Positions 1 to 9,724 of a stretch of DNA of 64,000 nt are shown here, in pieces. The stretch spans positions 35,316 to 99,315 of the forward strand of contig NZ_JAGDYL010000015.1 in NCBI RefSeq assembly GCF_017565705.1. Reading direction: 5' to 3'. Within the stretch, counting starts at the first letter, position 1. Every line of letters starts with the position of its first letter. The stretch comes from Leucobacter ruminantium (GTDB lineage: Bacteria; Actinomycetota; Actinomycetes; Actinomycetales; Microbacteriaceae). Under the pieces are notes generated by a model, which did not search any database, was not told where the DNA came from, and was given only the letters and a program-made list of their open reading frames with translations. The position numbers and the translations under genes were made by a program.

Positions 1-1
1 G

Positions 2-628
<627 letters not shown>

Positions 629-630
629 GC

Positions 631-2025
631 ATGGCGGCGAAGCAGCTCTCGCTCCGCGAGACCACGATCCCCGGCCTCGTCCTCCTCGACCTGCCCGTCC
701 ACGGCGACAACCGCGGCTGGTTCAAGGAGAACTGGCAGCGCGAGAAGATGGTCGCGCTCGGTCTGCCCGACTTCGGGCCGGTGCAGAACAACATCTCGTT
801 CAACGACAAGACCGGAGCCACCCGAGGGATCCACGCAGAGCCCTGGGACAAGTACGTCTCCGTCGCGACGGGCAAGATCTTCGGCGCCTGGGTCGATCTG
901 CGCGAGGGGCCGAGCTTCGGCAACGTGTTCACCGCGGAACTCGATCCGTCGACCGCGATCTTCGTGCCCCGCGGCGTCGGCAACTCCTACCAGACGCTCG
1001 AAGACGACACCGCATACGTGTACCTCGTCAACGATCACTGGAGCGCCGAGGCGCAGGGCGAGTACACCTTCCTGAATCTCGAGGACGAGACTGCGGCTAT
1101 CGAGTGGCCCATCCCGCTCGATCAGGCCGAGCGCTCGGAGAAGGATCTCGCTCACCCGCGCCTCGCCGACGTCGTGCCGATGAAGCCGAAGCGCACGCTC
1201 GTGCTCGGCGCGAACGGTCAGCTCGGCCGCGCGCTGCGGCAGATCATGCCCGGCGCCGAATTCGCCGGGCGCGACCGCATCGATCTCGCCTCGGACGACC
1301 CCTTCGCGGGCGTTCGCTGGGCCGACTACGACACGGTCGTCAACGCGGCGGCCTACACGCAGGTCGATGAGGCGGAGACTGAGACCGGTCGCATCGACGC
1401 GTGGGCCGCCAACGTGACGGGTGTCGCCGCGCTCGCGCGAACTGCGACAGAGCACGGACTCACCGTCGTACACGTCTCGAGCGACTACGTCTTCGACGGC
1501 ACCAAGCGGCTCTACGCCGAGGATGCGGCATTCGCCCCCCTCGGCGTCTACGGCCAGACCAAGGCGGCCGGTGATGCGATCATCGCCACCGTGCCTCGGC
1601 ACTACATCGTGCGCACCAGCTGGGTGATCGGCGACGGCAACAACTTCGTGCGTACCATGGCGTCCCTCGCCGAGCGCGGCATCGATCCCGCGGTCGTCAA
1701 CGACCAGATCGGCCGCCTCAGCTTCACCGAGGACATCGCGGCCGGCATCGCGCACCTGCTCCGGGCGCGCCCGGCCTACGGCGTCTACAACCTCACGAAC
1801 GAGGGCGCCGCGATGTCGTGGGCGGATATCGCGAAGCTCGTCTACGCGGGCACCGGTCACGACGCCGAGCGCGTCAGCGGCGTCAGCACCGAGGAGTACT
1901 TCGCGGGGAAATCGGTCGCCCCGCGCCCGCTCAACAGCACTCTCGCCCTCGACAAGATCGAGGCGACCGGCTTCACCCCGCGTGAAGCGCGGGAGGCGCT
2001 GGAAGCCTATCTCGGGGGCCTCTAG
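631..2025 (+). CDS. rmlCD: fused dTDP-4-dehydrorhamnose 3,5-epimerase / reductase (RmlC-RmlD)
   Basis: This 464-residue protein joins the last two enzymes of dTDP-L-rhamnose synthesis. Residues about 5-180 are an RmlC cupin (GIHAEPWDKYV, with the usual RmlC histidine, and AWVDLREGPSFG). From about residue 187 an RmlD SDR domain begins, with the NADPH-binding GANGQLG and the active-site YGQTK. Separate RmlC and RmlD are about 180-200 and 280-300 residues, so both halves look full length. The ATG at 631 is preceded by AAGGAG at 611-616. Fusions of these two enzymes are known in actinobacteria. The 3' end overlaps the convergent downstream gene by 53 bp. Confidence 0.93.
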   Translation: MAAKQLSLRETTIPGLVLLDLPVHGDNRGWFKENWQREKMVALGLPDFGPVQNNISFNDKTGATRGIHAEPWDKYVSVATGKIFGAWVDLREGPSFGNVFTAELDPSTAIFVPRGVGNSYQTLEDDTAYVYLVNDHWSAEAQGEYTFLNLEDETAAIEWPIPLDQAERSEKDLAHPRLADVVPMKPKRTLVLGANGQLGRALRQIMPGAEFAGRDRIDLASDDPFAGVRWADYDTVVNAAAYTQVDEAETETGRIDAWAANVTGVAALARTATEHGLTVVHVSSDYVFDGTKRLYAEDAAFAPLGVYGQTKAAGDAIIATVPRHYIVRTSWVIGDGNNFVRTMASLAERGIDPAVVNDQIGRLSFTEDIAAGIAHLLRARPAYGVYNLTNEGAAMSWADIAKLVYAGTGHDAERVSGVSTEEYFAGKSVAPRPLNSTLALDKIEATGFTPREAREALEAYLGGL

Positions 2026-3679
2026 GCTCCCACCACCTGGCGCCGTCGGAATCATCGGCGGCGCCAGAGACGCGGTCCGGATGCTTCGGGTCGAAGTAGT
2101 CGGCTTCGACGGTCTCGCCCTCGCCCAGACCCCACATCGTCGTGTAGAGGTCGCTCGACCTCGACTCCACGACCTCCCGGTATTCGTCCGGGCTCAGCGC
2201 AAGGATGCTATCCGCTCGGACTTCGGTGGCGAGCGCTGAGACGCCGACTCCTGCGCGGTGATCCTGCACTTCGAATCCGAGCAAGTCCAACATCGTCGCG
2301 AACATGCTGAGCTGGTCGATGTCCTCTCGCGCGAACTCAGCGCCATCGGGGCTCCAGATACGGTTGAAGATCGGCCGGTCCTCGAGCTGCTTCAGTTCCT
2401 GATAGCTCGACTGGTCCGAGATGAACCGCTCGTGATCACCCATGACGACGACAACGGTATCGTCCAGGTAACCGCGCTGCTCGAGGTGATCCACAAAACC
2501 CGCGACCTGTTCCATCGAGCACCTCATGATCGACGTCATCCCCACGTCAGTGGTGATCGGACAGTACTCGAAGGCGTGCTCCGGGTCATGAGTATCGAGA
2601 GTTAGCATCGTGAGGTTGAAGGGCCTGCCGGATGCGTGGAGTCGATCGACCTCGTCCCTCGCATGATCCATCAGGGCGCGGTCGGAGATTCCCCAGTCCG
2701 AACGCTCCTCCTCGCCCTCCTCGAGCCAGTGATCCAGGTCGAGCACCTCATCGAAGCCGTGCGTGGTGAGGAACGTCCCTTTGGCGGCGAACGCGGCATC
2801 CGCACCTCCGAGGAAGACGTTCTCGTACCCGGCGTCCGCGAGCACGTCACCGAGACACGTGGCCCCCGGCAGATAGGTGTCGGAGTCCTCACCGATCCTG
2901 TCGAGTTCGTTCTCTCTCGCGGTCTGGATGCCGCGGAGAGGGATCCCGCACTGCGTACCGACGATTCCGGCCATCGTCCATCCGCCGCCGTCGTACTGAC
3001 GGAGATTCTCGATCTGCGACCAGTCCCCGGTCGCCCGCTGGATAGGCGCCAGCGCATTCTTCTCGACGAAGCGCTCGTCACCGAACGCCTCCTCCATCGA
3101 TTCCAGATAGATCAGGACCAGGTTCTTCGGGTGTTCCTGCGCCGTCGCAGCCGGAGCAACGTAGTAGGAGCTGAGCGTGAGGTCCGTGGTCAGGGAACGA
3201 ACGTGTTGCACCAGACCGATCGTCTGAGCGAACAACGCGGCGCCAAGGGCCAGCACCGCGACGGAGGCGAGGCCTGCACCCCAAGAGGAGACACGTCCGG
3301 CGAGGACCGCCCGGCGCCGGGCGGCAGCCGGATCCCTGCGCAGCGCGATGAAGCTGCGCGAGCTGCTCCGCATACGACGCTGTACCACCGCCGCGATGAC
3401 GGGGACCAGCGCGACGATCAGCGCTGGAATCACCAGCACCTCCCAGACGAAACCGGAGATGTAGCCCGTCTCCGCGCCAGTCGCGCCGTCTCCACCGCCC
3501 GCGGGTAGATTCGTCAGCATCTGATCGACGGAGATCATGCCGAAGGTCCGCCGAACCCAGAGTGAGGCGGCAGCCAGAATCGCTCCGACGAGCAGGAGCG
3601 CGTAGGTGGCGACGCGACCGACCTTCCTCACCCACGTCACCCACGTGCGGCGCTTGACGCGCCGGGAAGTCTCAGCCAT
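1973..3679 (-). CDS. OpgB-like phosphoglycerol transferase (LTA synthase/sulfatase family), copy 1
   Basis: The protein has 568 residues, with three predicted N-terminal membrane segments (about residues 20-45, 65-90 and 120-145) and an extracellular alkaline-phosphatase-fold domain. Family motifs are visible: NLVLIYLESMEE, the GGGWTMAG segment whose Thr is the expected nucleophile, LPGATCLGDVL, FLGGADAAFAAKG, DTHDPEH and MGDHERF (metal site). The order matches E. coli OpgB/MdoB, which moves phosphoglycerol from lipid to periplasmic glucan, so transfer of glycerol phosphate to a surface glycan is inferred. ATG 3679 is preferred over the upstream GTG at 3694. It overlaps the upstream paralogue by 8 bp, implying translational coupling. 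The C-terminal 17 codons overlap rmlCD. Confidence 0.82.
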   Translation of the reverse strand: MAETSRRVKRRTWVTWVRKVGRVATYALLLVGAILAAASLWVRRTFGMISVDQMLTNLPAGGGDGATGAETGYISGFVWEVLVIPALIVALVPVIAAVVQRRMRSSSRSFIALRRDPAAARRRAVLAGRVSSWGAGLASVAVLALGAALFAQTIGLVQHVRSLTTDLTLSSYYVAPAATAQEHPKNLVLIYLESMEEAFGDERFVEKNALAPIQRATGDWSQIENLRQYDGGGWTMAGIVGTQCGIPLRGIQTARENELDRIGEDSDTYLPGATCLGDVLADAGYENVFLGGADAAFAAKGTFLTTHGFDEVLDLDHWLEEGEEERSDWGISDRALMDHARDEVDRLHASGRPFNLTMLTLDTHDPEHAFEYCPITTDVGMTSIMRCSMEQVAGFVDHLEQRGYLDDTVVVVMGDHERFISDQSSYQELKQLEDRPIFNRIWSPDGAEFAREDIDQLSMFATMLDLLGFEVQDHRAGVGVSALATEVRADSILALSPDEYREVVESRSSDLYTTMWGLGEGETVEADYFDPKHPDRVSGAADDSDGARWWEPRGPRDRLPAPPALHAG

Positions 3680-5327
3680 GCTCTGATATGCCACGTGCGG
3701 CTTCGGTACTCACCGCGCCCGAACCCGCCCAGAGCCGCCGATAGAGGTCCGGTGAGCGCGACTCGACGAGCTCGGTGTACTCGGCAGGGTCCAGGTCGAG
3801 GATGCTCCCGGGCTGGGAGTCGACGAGTGCGGACACCCCGATCCCCGCACGATGGTCGGGGCGGCCGAGCCCGACGAGATCGAGGATCGTCGGATACATG
3901 CTGAGCTGATCAGCGCCCGAACGCTCGATCCTCTGCCCGTCCGGGCTCCAGATCCGATTGAATACCGGCCGGTCTTCCACATCGCGCAATGCTTGGAGCG
4001 AGATGAATCCCTCGCTCAGGAGCTTCTGGTGGTCACCCGTCACCACCACTACGGTGTCATCGAGGTAGCCCTGTTCCTCCATATGCCGGATGAAGCCGCC
4101 GACATAGTCCATCGAGCAGTGGATCACCGACTCCAGGGGATCCTCTGTCGTGACAGGACAATACTCATAGATGTGCGTGGGTTCGTGCGCGTCGACGGTC
4201 AGCATCGTGAGGTTGAAAGGCTGCCCGCTCGCGTGCAGCGCGTCCACCTCTTCCGCAGCGAGCTCCATCAGTCTGTGGTCGGACAGACCCCACCCCGAGA
4301 TATCGGTTTCGCCCTGATCCTCCCAAGTGTTGAGGTCTTTCACCTCGTCGTATCCGTGAGTGTGGAAGAAATTCGCCTTCGCCGCGAACTGGGCGTCGGC
4401 CCCTCCCAGGAAGACGTTCCGGTATCCATTGGATGCGAGCACATCGCCCAAGCAGACCGCGCCCGGGAGGTATGACTCGGCCTCGGTGCCGATCCCGTTC
4501 CCCACATCGGCATCACTGATGCCGGCTCCTCGCAGGGGCACCCCGCAGCTCGTGCCGATCAGACCTGCCATGGTCCAGCCGCCACCGTCGTACTGCTGGT
4601 AATCCTCGATCGTCTGCCACCCCCGGGTCGCCTCCTGGACGGGCTCGAGCATGTTCAGCTCGAAGAGCTCCTCGTTCCCCATCTGGTCCTCGGTGGATTC
4701 CAGGAAGATGAGCACGAGGTTCTTGGGGTTCTCGGTGTTGCCCGCTACTGCAGTCCGCTGAGCCTGCAGATCAGGCGTCACGTAGTAGTCGGCCATCGTC
4801 GAGGAGGTAGAGAATGAACGCACATACCGATCGAGTCCGACCGTCTGCACGAACATGGAAGTGCCGAAAGCGCAGATCGCGATTGCGGCGAGGGGTGCCG
4901 CCCAGGCGTGCAGACGCCGCATGCGCTTGAAACCGGCCGGGCCGGTAGACGAGCTCGAACCATCGCGCTTACGCCCGCGAACGACCGCGCGGCGTCGGAA
5001 CATGAGAACGAGCAGAGCTAGGCAGGCGACCGCGCCGAGCGGCGCGACGAGCCCCGTCCACACGAAACTCCCGATGTAGTCGACCGAGCCCGTGTTTTCG
5101 GCACCGGCGATATTCGTCAGCATCTGATCGACGGAGATGGCCCCGAAAGTGCGTCTGATCCAGAGCGCGGCTCCCGCGAGCACCGCGCCGACCGCCACGA
5201 GGGTCCAGCCCAGGATCGCCCATACCGTGCGGAGCACACGGCGGAGACGGCTGCGCCGAGCGCCGACAGGTTCGACAGGTTCTGCCTCCTGCGGCCGATC
5301 GTCCGTGTCCGGATCCGTCAACGCCAT
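3672..5327 (-). CDS. OpgB-like phosphoglycerol transferase, copy 2
   Basis: This 551-residue paralogue of the next gene shares its whole layout: charged N-terminus, three membrane helices, the stretch ISVDQMLTN just after the first helix, then the catalytic domain with NLVLIFLEST, GGGWTMAGLIGTSCG, LPGAVCLGDVL, HTHGYDEV, DAHEP and VTGDHQ. The start ATG has a strong GGAGGT Shine-Dalgarno at 5339-5344. It is the first gene of a two-gene tandem. The role inferred from OpgB is phosphoglycerol transfer to a wall or membrane glycan; the polymer acted on is unknown. The nearby rhamnose genes and LCP ligases suggest a rhamnose-containing wall polysaccharide. Confidence 0.82.
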   Translation of the reverse strand: MALTDPDTDDRPQEAEPVEPVGARRSRLRRVLRTVWAILGWTLVAVGAVLAGAALWIRRTFGAISVDQMLTNIAGAENTGSVDYIGSFVWTGLVAPLGAVACLALLVLMFRRRAVVRGRKRDGSSSSTGPAGFKRMRRLHAWAAPLAAIAICAFGTSMFVQTVGLDRYVRSFSTSSTMADYYVTPDLQAQRTAVAGNTENPKNLVLIFLESTEDQMGNEELFELNMLEPVQEATRGWQTIEDYQQYDGGGWTMAGLIGTSCGVPLRGAGISDADVGNGIGTEAESYLPGAVCLGDVLASNGYRNVFLGGADAQFAAKANFFHTHGYDEVKDLNTWEDQGETDISGWGLSDHRLMELAAEEVDALHASGQPFNLTMLTVDAHEPTHIYEYCPVTTEDPLESVIHCSMDYVGGFIRHMEEQGYLDDTVVVVTGDHQKLLSEGFISLQALRDVEDRPVFNRIWSPDGQRIERSGADQLSMYPTILDLVGLGRPDHRAGIGVSALVDSQPGSILDLDPAEYTELVESRSPDLYRRLWAGSGAVSTEAARGISEHG

Positions 5328-5517
5328 ATGGGCGGCTCACCTCCAGTCTCGCTCGCAGCGCGCCTCTCGACCGGCGCGGAGCAACAACTTCACGAGCCTA
5401 CGCGGGTGAACTGAACGTGAACCGGAAGCCGACACCGGGTGCAATCTCGCACGGCGCCCGCAGGCGCGCAGGCGCACTCGGCGTAGCCGCACCGCACGGA
5501 GCGCGAACCGCGGGAGC

Positions 5518-6939
5518 CTACTCCTCGGGCTGCGGCGAGGCCTGCGCCACCGCGTCCGCGACCATCTGCTGGATCTGCGCGTAATCGGGCAGCGAGGGAT
5601 CGACGGTCGGCGGCACGAGCTCGACGGTGACGGGCTGGTGCTCCTTCGCCTTCGTCGCGAGGCTCGCGAAGCGCCCGAGCATCGACTCGGGGATGTCGGT
5701 CTGCACGACGCTCGCGCCGCTCTTCGCGATGTCCTGGAAGCGCAGCAGCACGTTCGCCGGCTTCATCTGCGCGAGGATCGCCCGCTGCAGCTCGCGCTGG
5801 TGCGCCATGCGGTCGTAATCGCCGTTCGCGAGCCCGTGCCGCACCCGGGCGAAGAGCAGCGCGGTCTGGCCGTCGAGGTGCTGCTCCCCCGGCTCGAGGA
5901 AGGCGTCGCCGTCGACCCACGCGCCCGTCGCCGGATCCTCGTATCCGTTGAGCGGGATCGGCTGCTCCACGTTGACGGTCACCCCGCCGAGGGCGTCGAT
6001 CAGCGAGCTGAAGCCCTCCATATCGATGAGCACGTAGAACTGCACCTGCAAGCCGGTCGCACCGGTCACCGCATCCTTCGTGGCCTCGATGCCCGGCGTG
6101 GAACCCTTCGAGACCGCGTCGGCGTACATGCCCTCGTACGACGGCGACCCCGAAGCCTCGAGCTCCGTGATCATCGAGTTGAGGTTGCCCGTCGTGTAGC
6201 AGTAGTACCCGCCGCCGTCGACGACCTCGTAGTTGTTCACCTCGTCGCAGTACCCCTCGGGGTAGACGGGGGCCATGGGCGAGGTCTCGGGGAACGGCAT
6301 ATCGGTGAGCTCGCGCGGCAGTCCTACGATCACCGACTGGCCGGTCTTGGCATCGACGCTCACGAGCGAGATGCTGTCGGGCCGCAGCCCCTCGCGGTCG
6401 GCGCCGGGGTCGACGCCGAGCAGCAGGATGTTGTAACGGCCGTCGACCGGCTCGACCGCCGGCGCGCCCGCGAAGATGTCGAGCACGCCGCGGCTCGCCC
6501 CGATGAGCGACGACGCCCACGCCGCTCCGCCGCTCGCCACCAGCGTCAGGAGCACCGCGATCATCGCGACCGGCGCCCGCCAACCGCGCGACACCTTCAC
6601 GATGCGGGTCAGCCGCAGCGTGTCGATGCCGAGCACGAGCCACAGCACCGCATAGGCGATGAGCAGCCCCTGCACTACCAGCAGCACGTACGAGTTCGCG
6701 ATCACCGTGAGCGTGGCCGTCTGGAAGAGCAGCAGGCCGACGAGCGTAGCGATGAGCAGCAGCAGCGCGACCCCCGTCGCCGCGAGGCCGAAGCGGCCCA
6801 GGCGCCGGTTGCCCGCGAGCACCTGCGCACTGCCCGGGAGCAGGAATCCGAGAACCACGAGCCACCGCGCCCGCTTGTCCATCAGCGGGGCGGAGTCGGT
6901 GTCGGGGTAGCGGATGGGCCGCTCGAGATCCTGGCTCAC
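5518..6939 (-). CDS. LCP (LytR-CpsA-Psr) family glycopolymer ligase with multi-span N-terminus
   Basis: LCP proteins transfer undecaprenyl-linked glycopolymers onto peptidoglycan at the outer face of the membrane. This 473-residue protein carries four likely transmembrane helices (about residues 25-145) before the LCP domain, which opens with NILLLGVDPGADR and continues with ISLVSVDAKTG, VGLPREL, the conserved Arg region LLFARVRHGLANGDYDR and QRELQRAIL. The start is a GTG with no Shine-Dalgarno, but a TAAAGT -10 element ends 7 nt upstream, so a leaderless message is likely. An internal ATG at 6882 is less convincing. It lies 27 bp downstream of a second LCP gene in the same orientation. Confidence 0.88.
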   Translation of the reverse strand: MSQDLERPIRYPDTDSAPLMDKRARWLVVLGFLLPGSAQVLAGNRRLGRFGLAATGVALLLLIATLVGLLLFQTATLTVIANSYVLLVVQGLLIAYAVLWLVLGIDTLRLTRIVKVSRGWRAPVAMIAVLLTLVASGGAAWASSLIGASRGVLDIFAGAPAVEPVDGRYNILLLGVDPGADREGLRPDSISLVSVDAKTGQSVIVGLPRELTDMPFPETSPMAPVYPEGYCDEVNNYEVVDGGGYYCYTTGNLNSMITELEASGSPSYEGMYADAVSKGSTPGIEATKDAVTGATGLQVQFYVLIDMEGFSSLIDALGGVTVNVEQPIPLNGYEDPATGAWVDGDAFLEPGEQHLDGQTALLFARVRHGLANGDYDRMAHQRELQRAILAQMKPANVLLRFQDIAKSGASVVQTDIPESMLGRFASLATKAKEHQPVTVELVPPTVDPSLPDYAQIQQMVADAVAQASPQPEE

Positions 6940-6952
6940 TGACCGTACTTTA
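6940..6952 (-). promoter_or_regulatory. leaderless -10 element for the LCP gene at 6939
   Basis: On the minus strand TAAAGT (plus 6947-6952) ends 7 nt before the GTG start codon, the spacing expected when transcription begins at the start codon. No Shine-Dalgarno is present. The site lies between the two LCP genes, suggesting the second has its own promoter. Confidence 0.5.
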
Positions 6953-6966
6953 TCAAAAGGCCGTCG

Positions 6967-8325
6967 TTAGAAGACGGTGCGCCCCTGCGAACAGGTCTGC
7001 TGATCGGCGCGCTGGCCGGTGATGTTCGACGGCAGCTCCACCGGGGCGTTCGGGTCGGCGGCCGGGGTCTCCGTCGGGGGGATCGTCGCGGGGTCGACCG
7101 GCTGACCCGTCGCGGGGTCGATAGGCCAACCCGTAGCCGGGTCGATCGGCCACCCGGTGGCCGGGTCGATCGGCAGACCGGTCTCGGGGTCGACCTGCGG
7201 CTCGGCCGAGGGATCGGCGGTCTCCGCCGTGCCATCTGCGGCGACGCCCTCGCCCACCGCGGTCACGTTGAACGGCTGGCCCGAGACGACCGCGTCGATG
7301 AGCGCCTGCGCCGAAGCGCTGTCGGGGGTGAGCCTGCCGGCCTCGTATGGATGGGTGGTCGTCGGATACTGCACGAAGTTGATGCGGCTGAGATCGATGT
7401 CCTTGACCGTGCCGGCTGCGGCCTGCATGAACGGCACGTTCGCCATGTTGTCGGAGAGCGTCATGTTCTCGACGATCGCCTTCGCGAGGCCGTAGACCTT
7501 CATAGGGTCGCCGAGGGTGTTCGAGCTCTTGAGCTGGCGCATCATCGCCGACATGAAGACCTGCTGGTTGCTGATGCGGCTCGTGTCGCCGCCGTCGCCG
7601 ACGCCGTGACGGGTGCGCAGGAACTGCAGCGCCTGCCCGCCCGAGAGCGTGTTCATGCCCGCGGGCAGTTCAAGGCCGGTGTAGGGATCGTCGATGGGCT
7701 GGGTGAGGCACACCTCGACGCCGCCGATCGCGTTCGACATCTGGATGACGCCGTCGAAGGTGACCATGCCGGCGTAGGGGATCTCCATCCCCGTGAGCTC
7801 CGAGATCGTGGCCGCGACGCACGGCAGGCCGCCCACGCCGAGCGTGGTGTTGATCTGCTGCTCGCTCATCGCGGGCGTGTAGTCCGGCTCCCCGTTCGGG
7901 CCCGGGCAGCTCGGGATCGGCACCATCAGGTCGCGCGGGAAGCTGATGACGGTCGCGTTCTCGTGGTCTGCCGAGACGTGCAGCAGCAGGTTCACGTCGT
8001 TGAGCTCGCCGGTCTCCCCGTCGTCGAGGCTCTGCCCCGCGCGGGTGTCGGAGCCGACGAGCAGCACCGTGAGCGGGCCGTCGAGCGACTGCGAGCTGAG
8101 ATCGACCGCGTCGACACCGGGGGCGCTGCCCCCGAGCGACACGGTGTTGACGTTCTGCGCCAGACCCCACACGGCGTACGCGACCGTGGCGACACCGCTC
8201 AGACCGACCACCAGAGCACCCGTGATGAGCACCCGCAGCGCGTTGCCCCACGAGCTCGAGCGACGCAACCTGCCGTGCCTGAATCGGCTCGACACCCCGT
8301 GCTCGCGGTTCTTGCTCATCGTCAT
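6967..8325 (-). CDS. LCP family glycopolymer ligase with proline-rich repeat tail
   Basis: The 452-residue protein has one N-terminal membrane anchor (about residues 25-50) and an extracellular LCP domain: TVLLVGSDTRAG, VNLLLHVSADHENATV, SFPRDLMVPIPSCPG, LQFLRTRHGVGDGGDTSRISNQQ. The two Arg-rich motifs typical of the polyprenyl-phosphate pocket are kept. The last 90 or so residues are low-complexity, with octapeptide repeats of the type DPATGWPI. ATG 8325 (MTMSKN) follows GAGGGA; ATG 8319 is also possible. The reading frame stays open far upstream, but that part reads as non-coding sequence. A paralogous LCP gene follows 27 bp downstream. Attachment of a rhamnose-type polymer to peptidoglycan is inferred from context. 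Confidence 0.88.
   Translation of the reverse strand: MTMSKNREHGVSSRFRHGRLRRSSSWGNALRVLITGALVVGLSGVATVAYAVWGLAQNVNTVSLGGSAPGVDAVDLSSQSLDGPLTVLLVGSDTRAGQSLDDGETGELNDVNLLLHVSADHENATVISFPRDLMVPIPSCPGPNGEPDYTPAMSEQQINTTLGVGGLPCVAATISELTGMEIPYAGMVTFDGVIQMSNAIGGVEVCLTQPIDDPYTGLELPAGMNTLSGGQALQFLRTRHGVGDGGDTSRISNQQVFMSAMMRQLKSSNTLGDPMKVYGLAKAIVENMTLSDNMANVPFMQAAAGTVKDIDLSRINFVQYPTTTHPYEAGRLTPDSASAQALIDAVVSGQPFNVTAVGEGVAADGTAETADPSAEPQVDPETGLPIDPATGWPIDPATGWPIDPATGQPVDPATIPPTETPAADPNAPVELPSNITGQRADQQTCSQGRTVF
7091..7192 (-). repeat. 24-bp tandem repeat in the LCP tail
   Basis: GGGTCG recurs at 7091, 7115, 7139, 7163 and 7187 with a strict 24-bp period, giving four imperfect units. Each unit codes for eight residues of the form (I/V)DPATGxP. 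A surface-exposed spacer across the wall is a reasonable guess. Confidence 0.85.
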
Positions 8326-8563
8326 CCGGTCCCTCGTGCCGAGCGGGCACGTCGCCCGCTCTCCCCTGCTCTCATCGGCTCGGGATCCCTTCCCGAACGC
8401 GCAAAATACGTAGACGAATCTACCCGAGCGGTCCAGGGAATGACCTGAGCACTTCGTCGGATCCCTTTCGACCTGGAAGTTCATCTCTCGCGACGCTTTC
8501 CCAGCATGACGCTCCGTAGAATGATGATGGACCGAGTATGGAATCGAGAATGGCGGGAGGATC

Positions 8564-9688
8564 GTGACCGCAATCACGCTCATCGCCGAGCCCTTTCCCG
8601 ACTGGGAGGCGGAGCAGCACTCCGCCGCCTCGAGGGATCTGGCCGCCGCAGTCGCCGCTACCGCGCCCCGCACCTGCAGCGCCCGCTACTTGATCTCCAA
8701 GGGGGCGGAGCTCCCCACATTCACGTCTCCGCTGCTGCGCACCGAGCACCTGCCCATGCCGGCGAAATCGCTGCCGCTCGTATGGCGCGCCGGTTCGGCC
8801 GCCCGCCCGCTCGACGGCGAGTTCGTGCACGCGATCACCCCGCTCGCCCCCCTTCGCGCCCGCGAGGAGGACGACGGATCTCAGACCTCGGTGCTCGTGC
8901 CACACAGCATCGCCTGGGATGCGCCGGAGCTGCTGGGCAAGAACCTGGCCAAGCTGTACCGAACCTACGTGCGCCGCGCCGCGAAATACGCGGACGTGAT
9001 CCTCACTCCCACGCAAGCGACCGCGGAGGCCCTGCAGGCGCACTACGGCGCCGACCTCCCCGTGCAGGTCTTCCCGCTCGCACCGCCCACCGAGTTCCTG
9101 GCCCCCGCTGATGCGGCGGAGCAGTCCCTCGCGCTCGGACTGCCCGAGCGCTACGCCGCGACCACTGCCGTCGCGGGCGAGCACGGGCGCCTCGAGTGGA
9201 TCTTCGACGCGCTGCGCGCCGATCCCTCGCTGCCGCCGGTCGTGATCATCGAGGGCCTCGACCCGGTTCCGCCCGCGCAGCCCAAGCGGGGCGGTCCCGA
9301 GCAGTCGACCGCCGCGGGGGTTCCCGAAGACCTGCAGGGCCGCGTACTCAGCGTGAAGCCCCGCACCCTGAGCGACGTCGGCACGATCCTCTCGGGCGCC
9401 GACCTGCTGCTGCAGCCGCAGGCCTACGCAACCACCGGATACACGCTGCTCGGCGCACTCGCCGCGAACGCCCCCGTGCTGCACGCTGGGCACGCCGCGA
9501 CCGCGGAACTCGTCTTCGACGCGGGAACCGCCGCCGAGGACGCCGCGGGCTTCGCAGCGGAGTTCAGCCGCATCGCACGCGAGCCCGATGAACTCGAACG
9601 GCTCCGCGTCATCGCTCGCGATCGCAGCCGCAGCTTCGGCTGGCGCAACACGGCCTGGCAGCTCTGGGAGACGCACGCCGACATCTGA
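8564..9688 (+). CDS. glycosyltransferase, GT4/GT1-like
   Basis: A 374-residue cytoplasmic protein with the GT-B look of a family 4 glycosyltransferase: HSIAWDAPELLGKNLAKLY with a run of basic residues, ILTPTQATAEAL at the inter-domain border (typical of sugar-nucleotide mannosyl- and related transferases), and a C-terminal half with LLLQPQAYATTGYTLLGALAANAPVL, the region that normally carries the E-x7-E acceptor. The second Glu of that motif is not obvious here, so donor binding may be atypical. The GTG start is preceded by GGGAGG only 3 nt away, which is short. The gene is divergent from the LCP pair and fits a wall-polysaccharide locus. Donor and acceptor cannot be read from the sequence. 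Confidence 0.72.
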   Translation: MTAITLIAEPFPDWEAEQHSAASRDLAAAVAATAPRTCSARYLISKGAELPTFTSPLLRTEHLPMPAKSLPLVWRAGSAARPLDGEFVHAITPLAPLRAREEDDGSQTSVLVPHSIAWDAPELLGKNLAKLYRTYVRRAAKYADVILTPTQATAEALQAHYGADLPVQVFPLAPPTEFLAPADAAEQSLALGLPERYAATTAVAGEHGRLEWIFDALRADPSLPPVVIIEGLDPVPPAQPKRGGPEQSTAAGVPEDLQGRVLSVKPRTLSDVGTILSGADLLLQPQAYATTGYTLLGALAANAPVLHAGHAATAELVFDAGTAAEDAAGFAAEFSRIAREPDELERLRVIARDRSRSFGWRNTAWQLWETHADI

Positions 9689-9698
9689 GGCAGGCCCC

Positions 9699-9718
9699 GC
9701 TGGTCGAGCAAGCGGTGC
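9699..9718. repeat. decayed REP-like element
   Basis: The text GCTGGTCGAGCAAGCGG is an inverse-orientation, diverged copy of the intergenic repeat seen best at 21047-21080 and 56806-56880. It lies between the convergent glycosyltransferase and purE genes. Confidence 0.4.
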
Positions 9719-9724
9719 TTCCGC

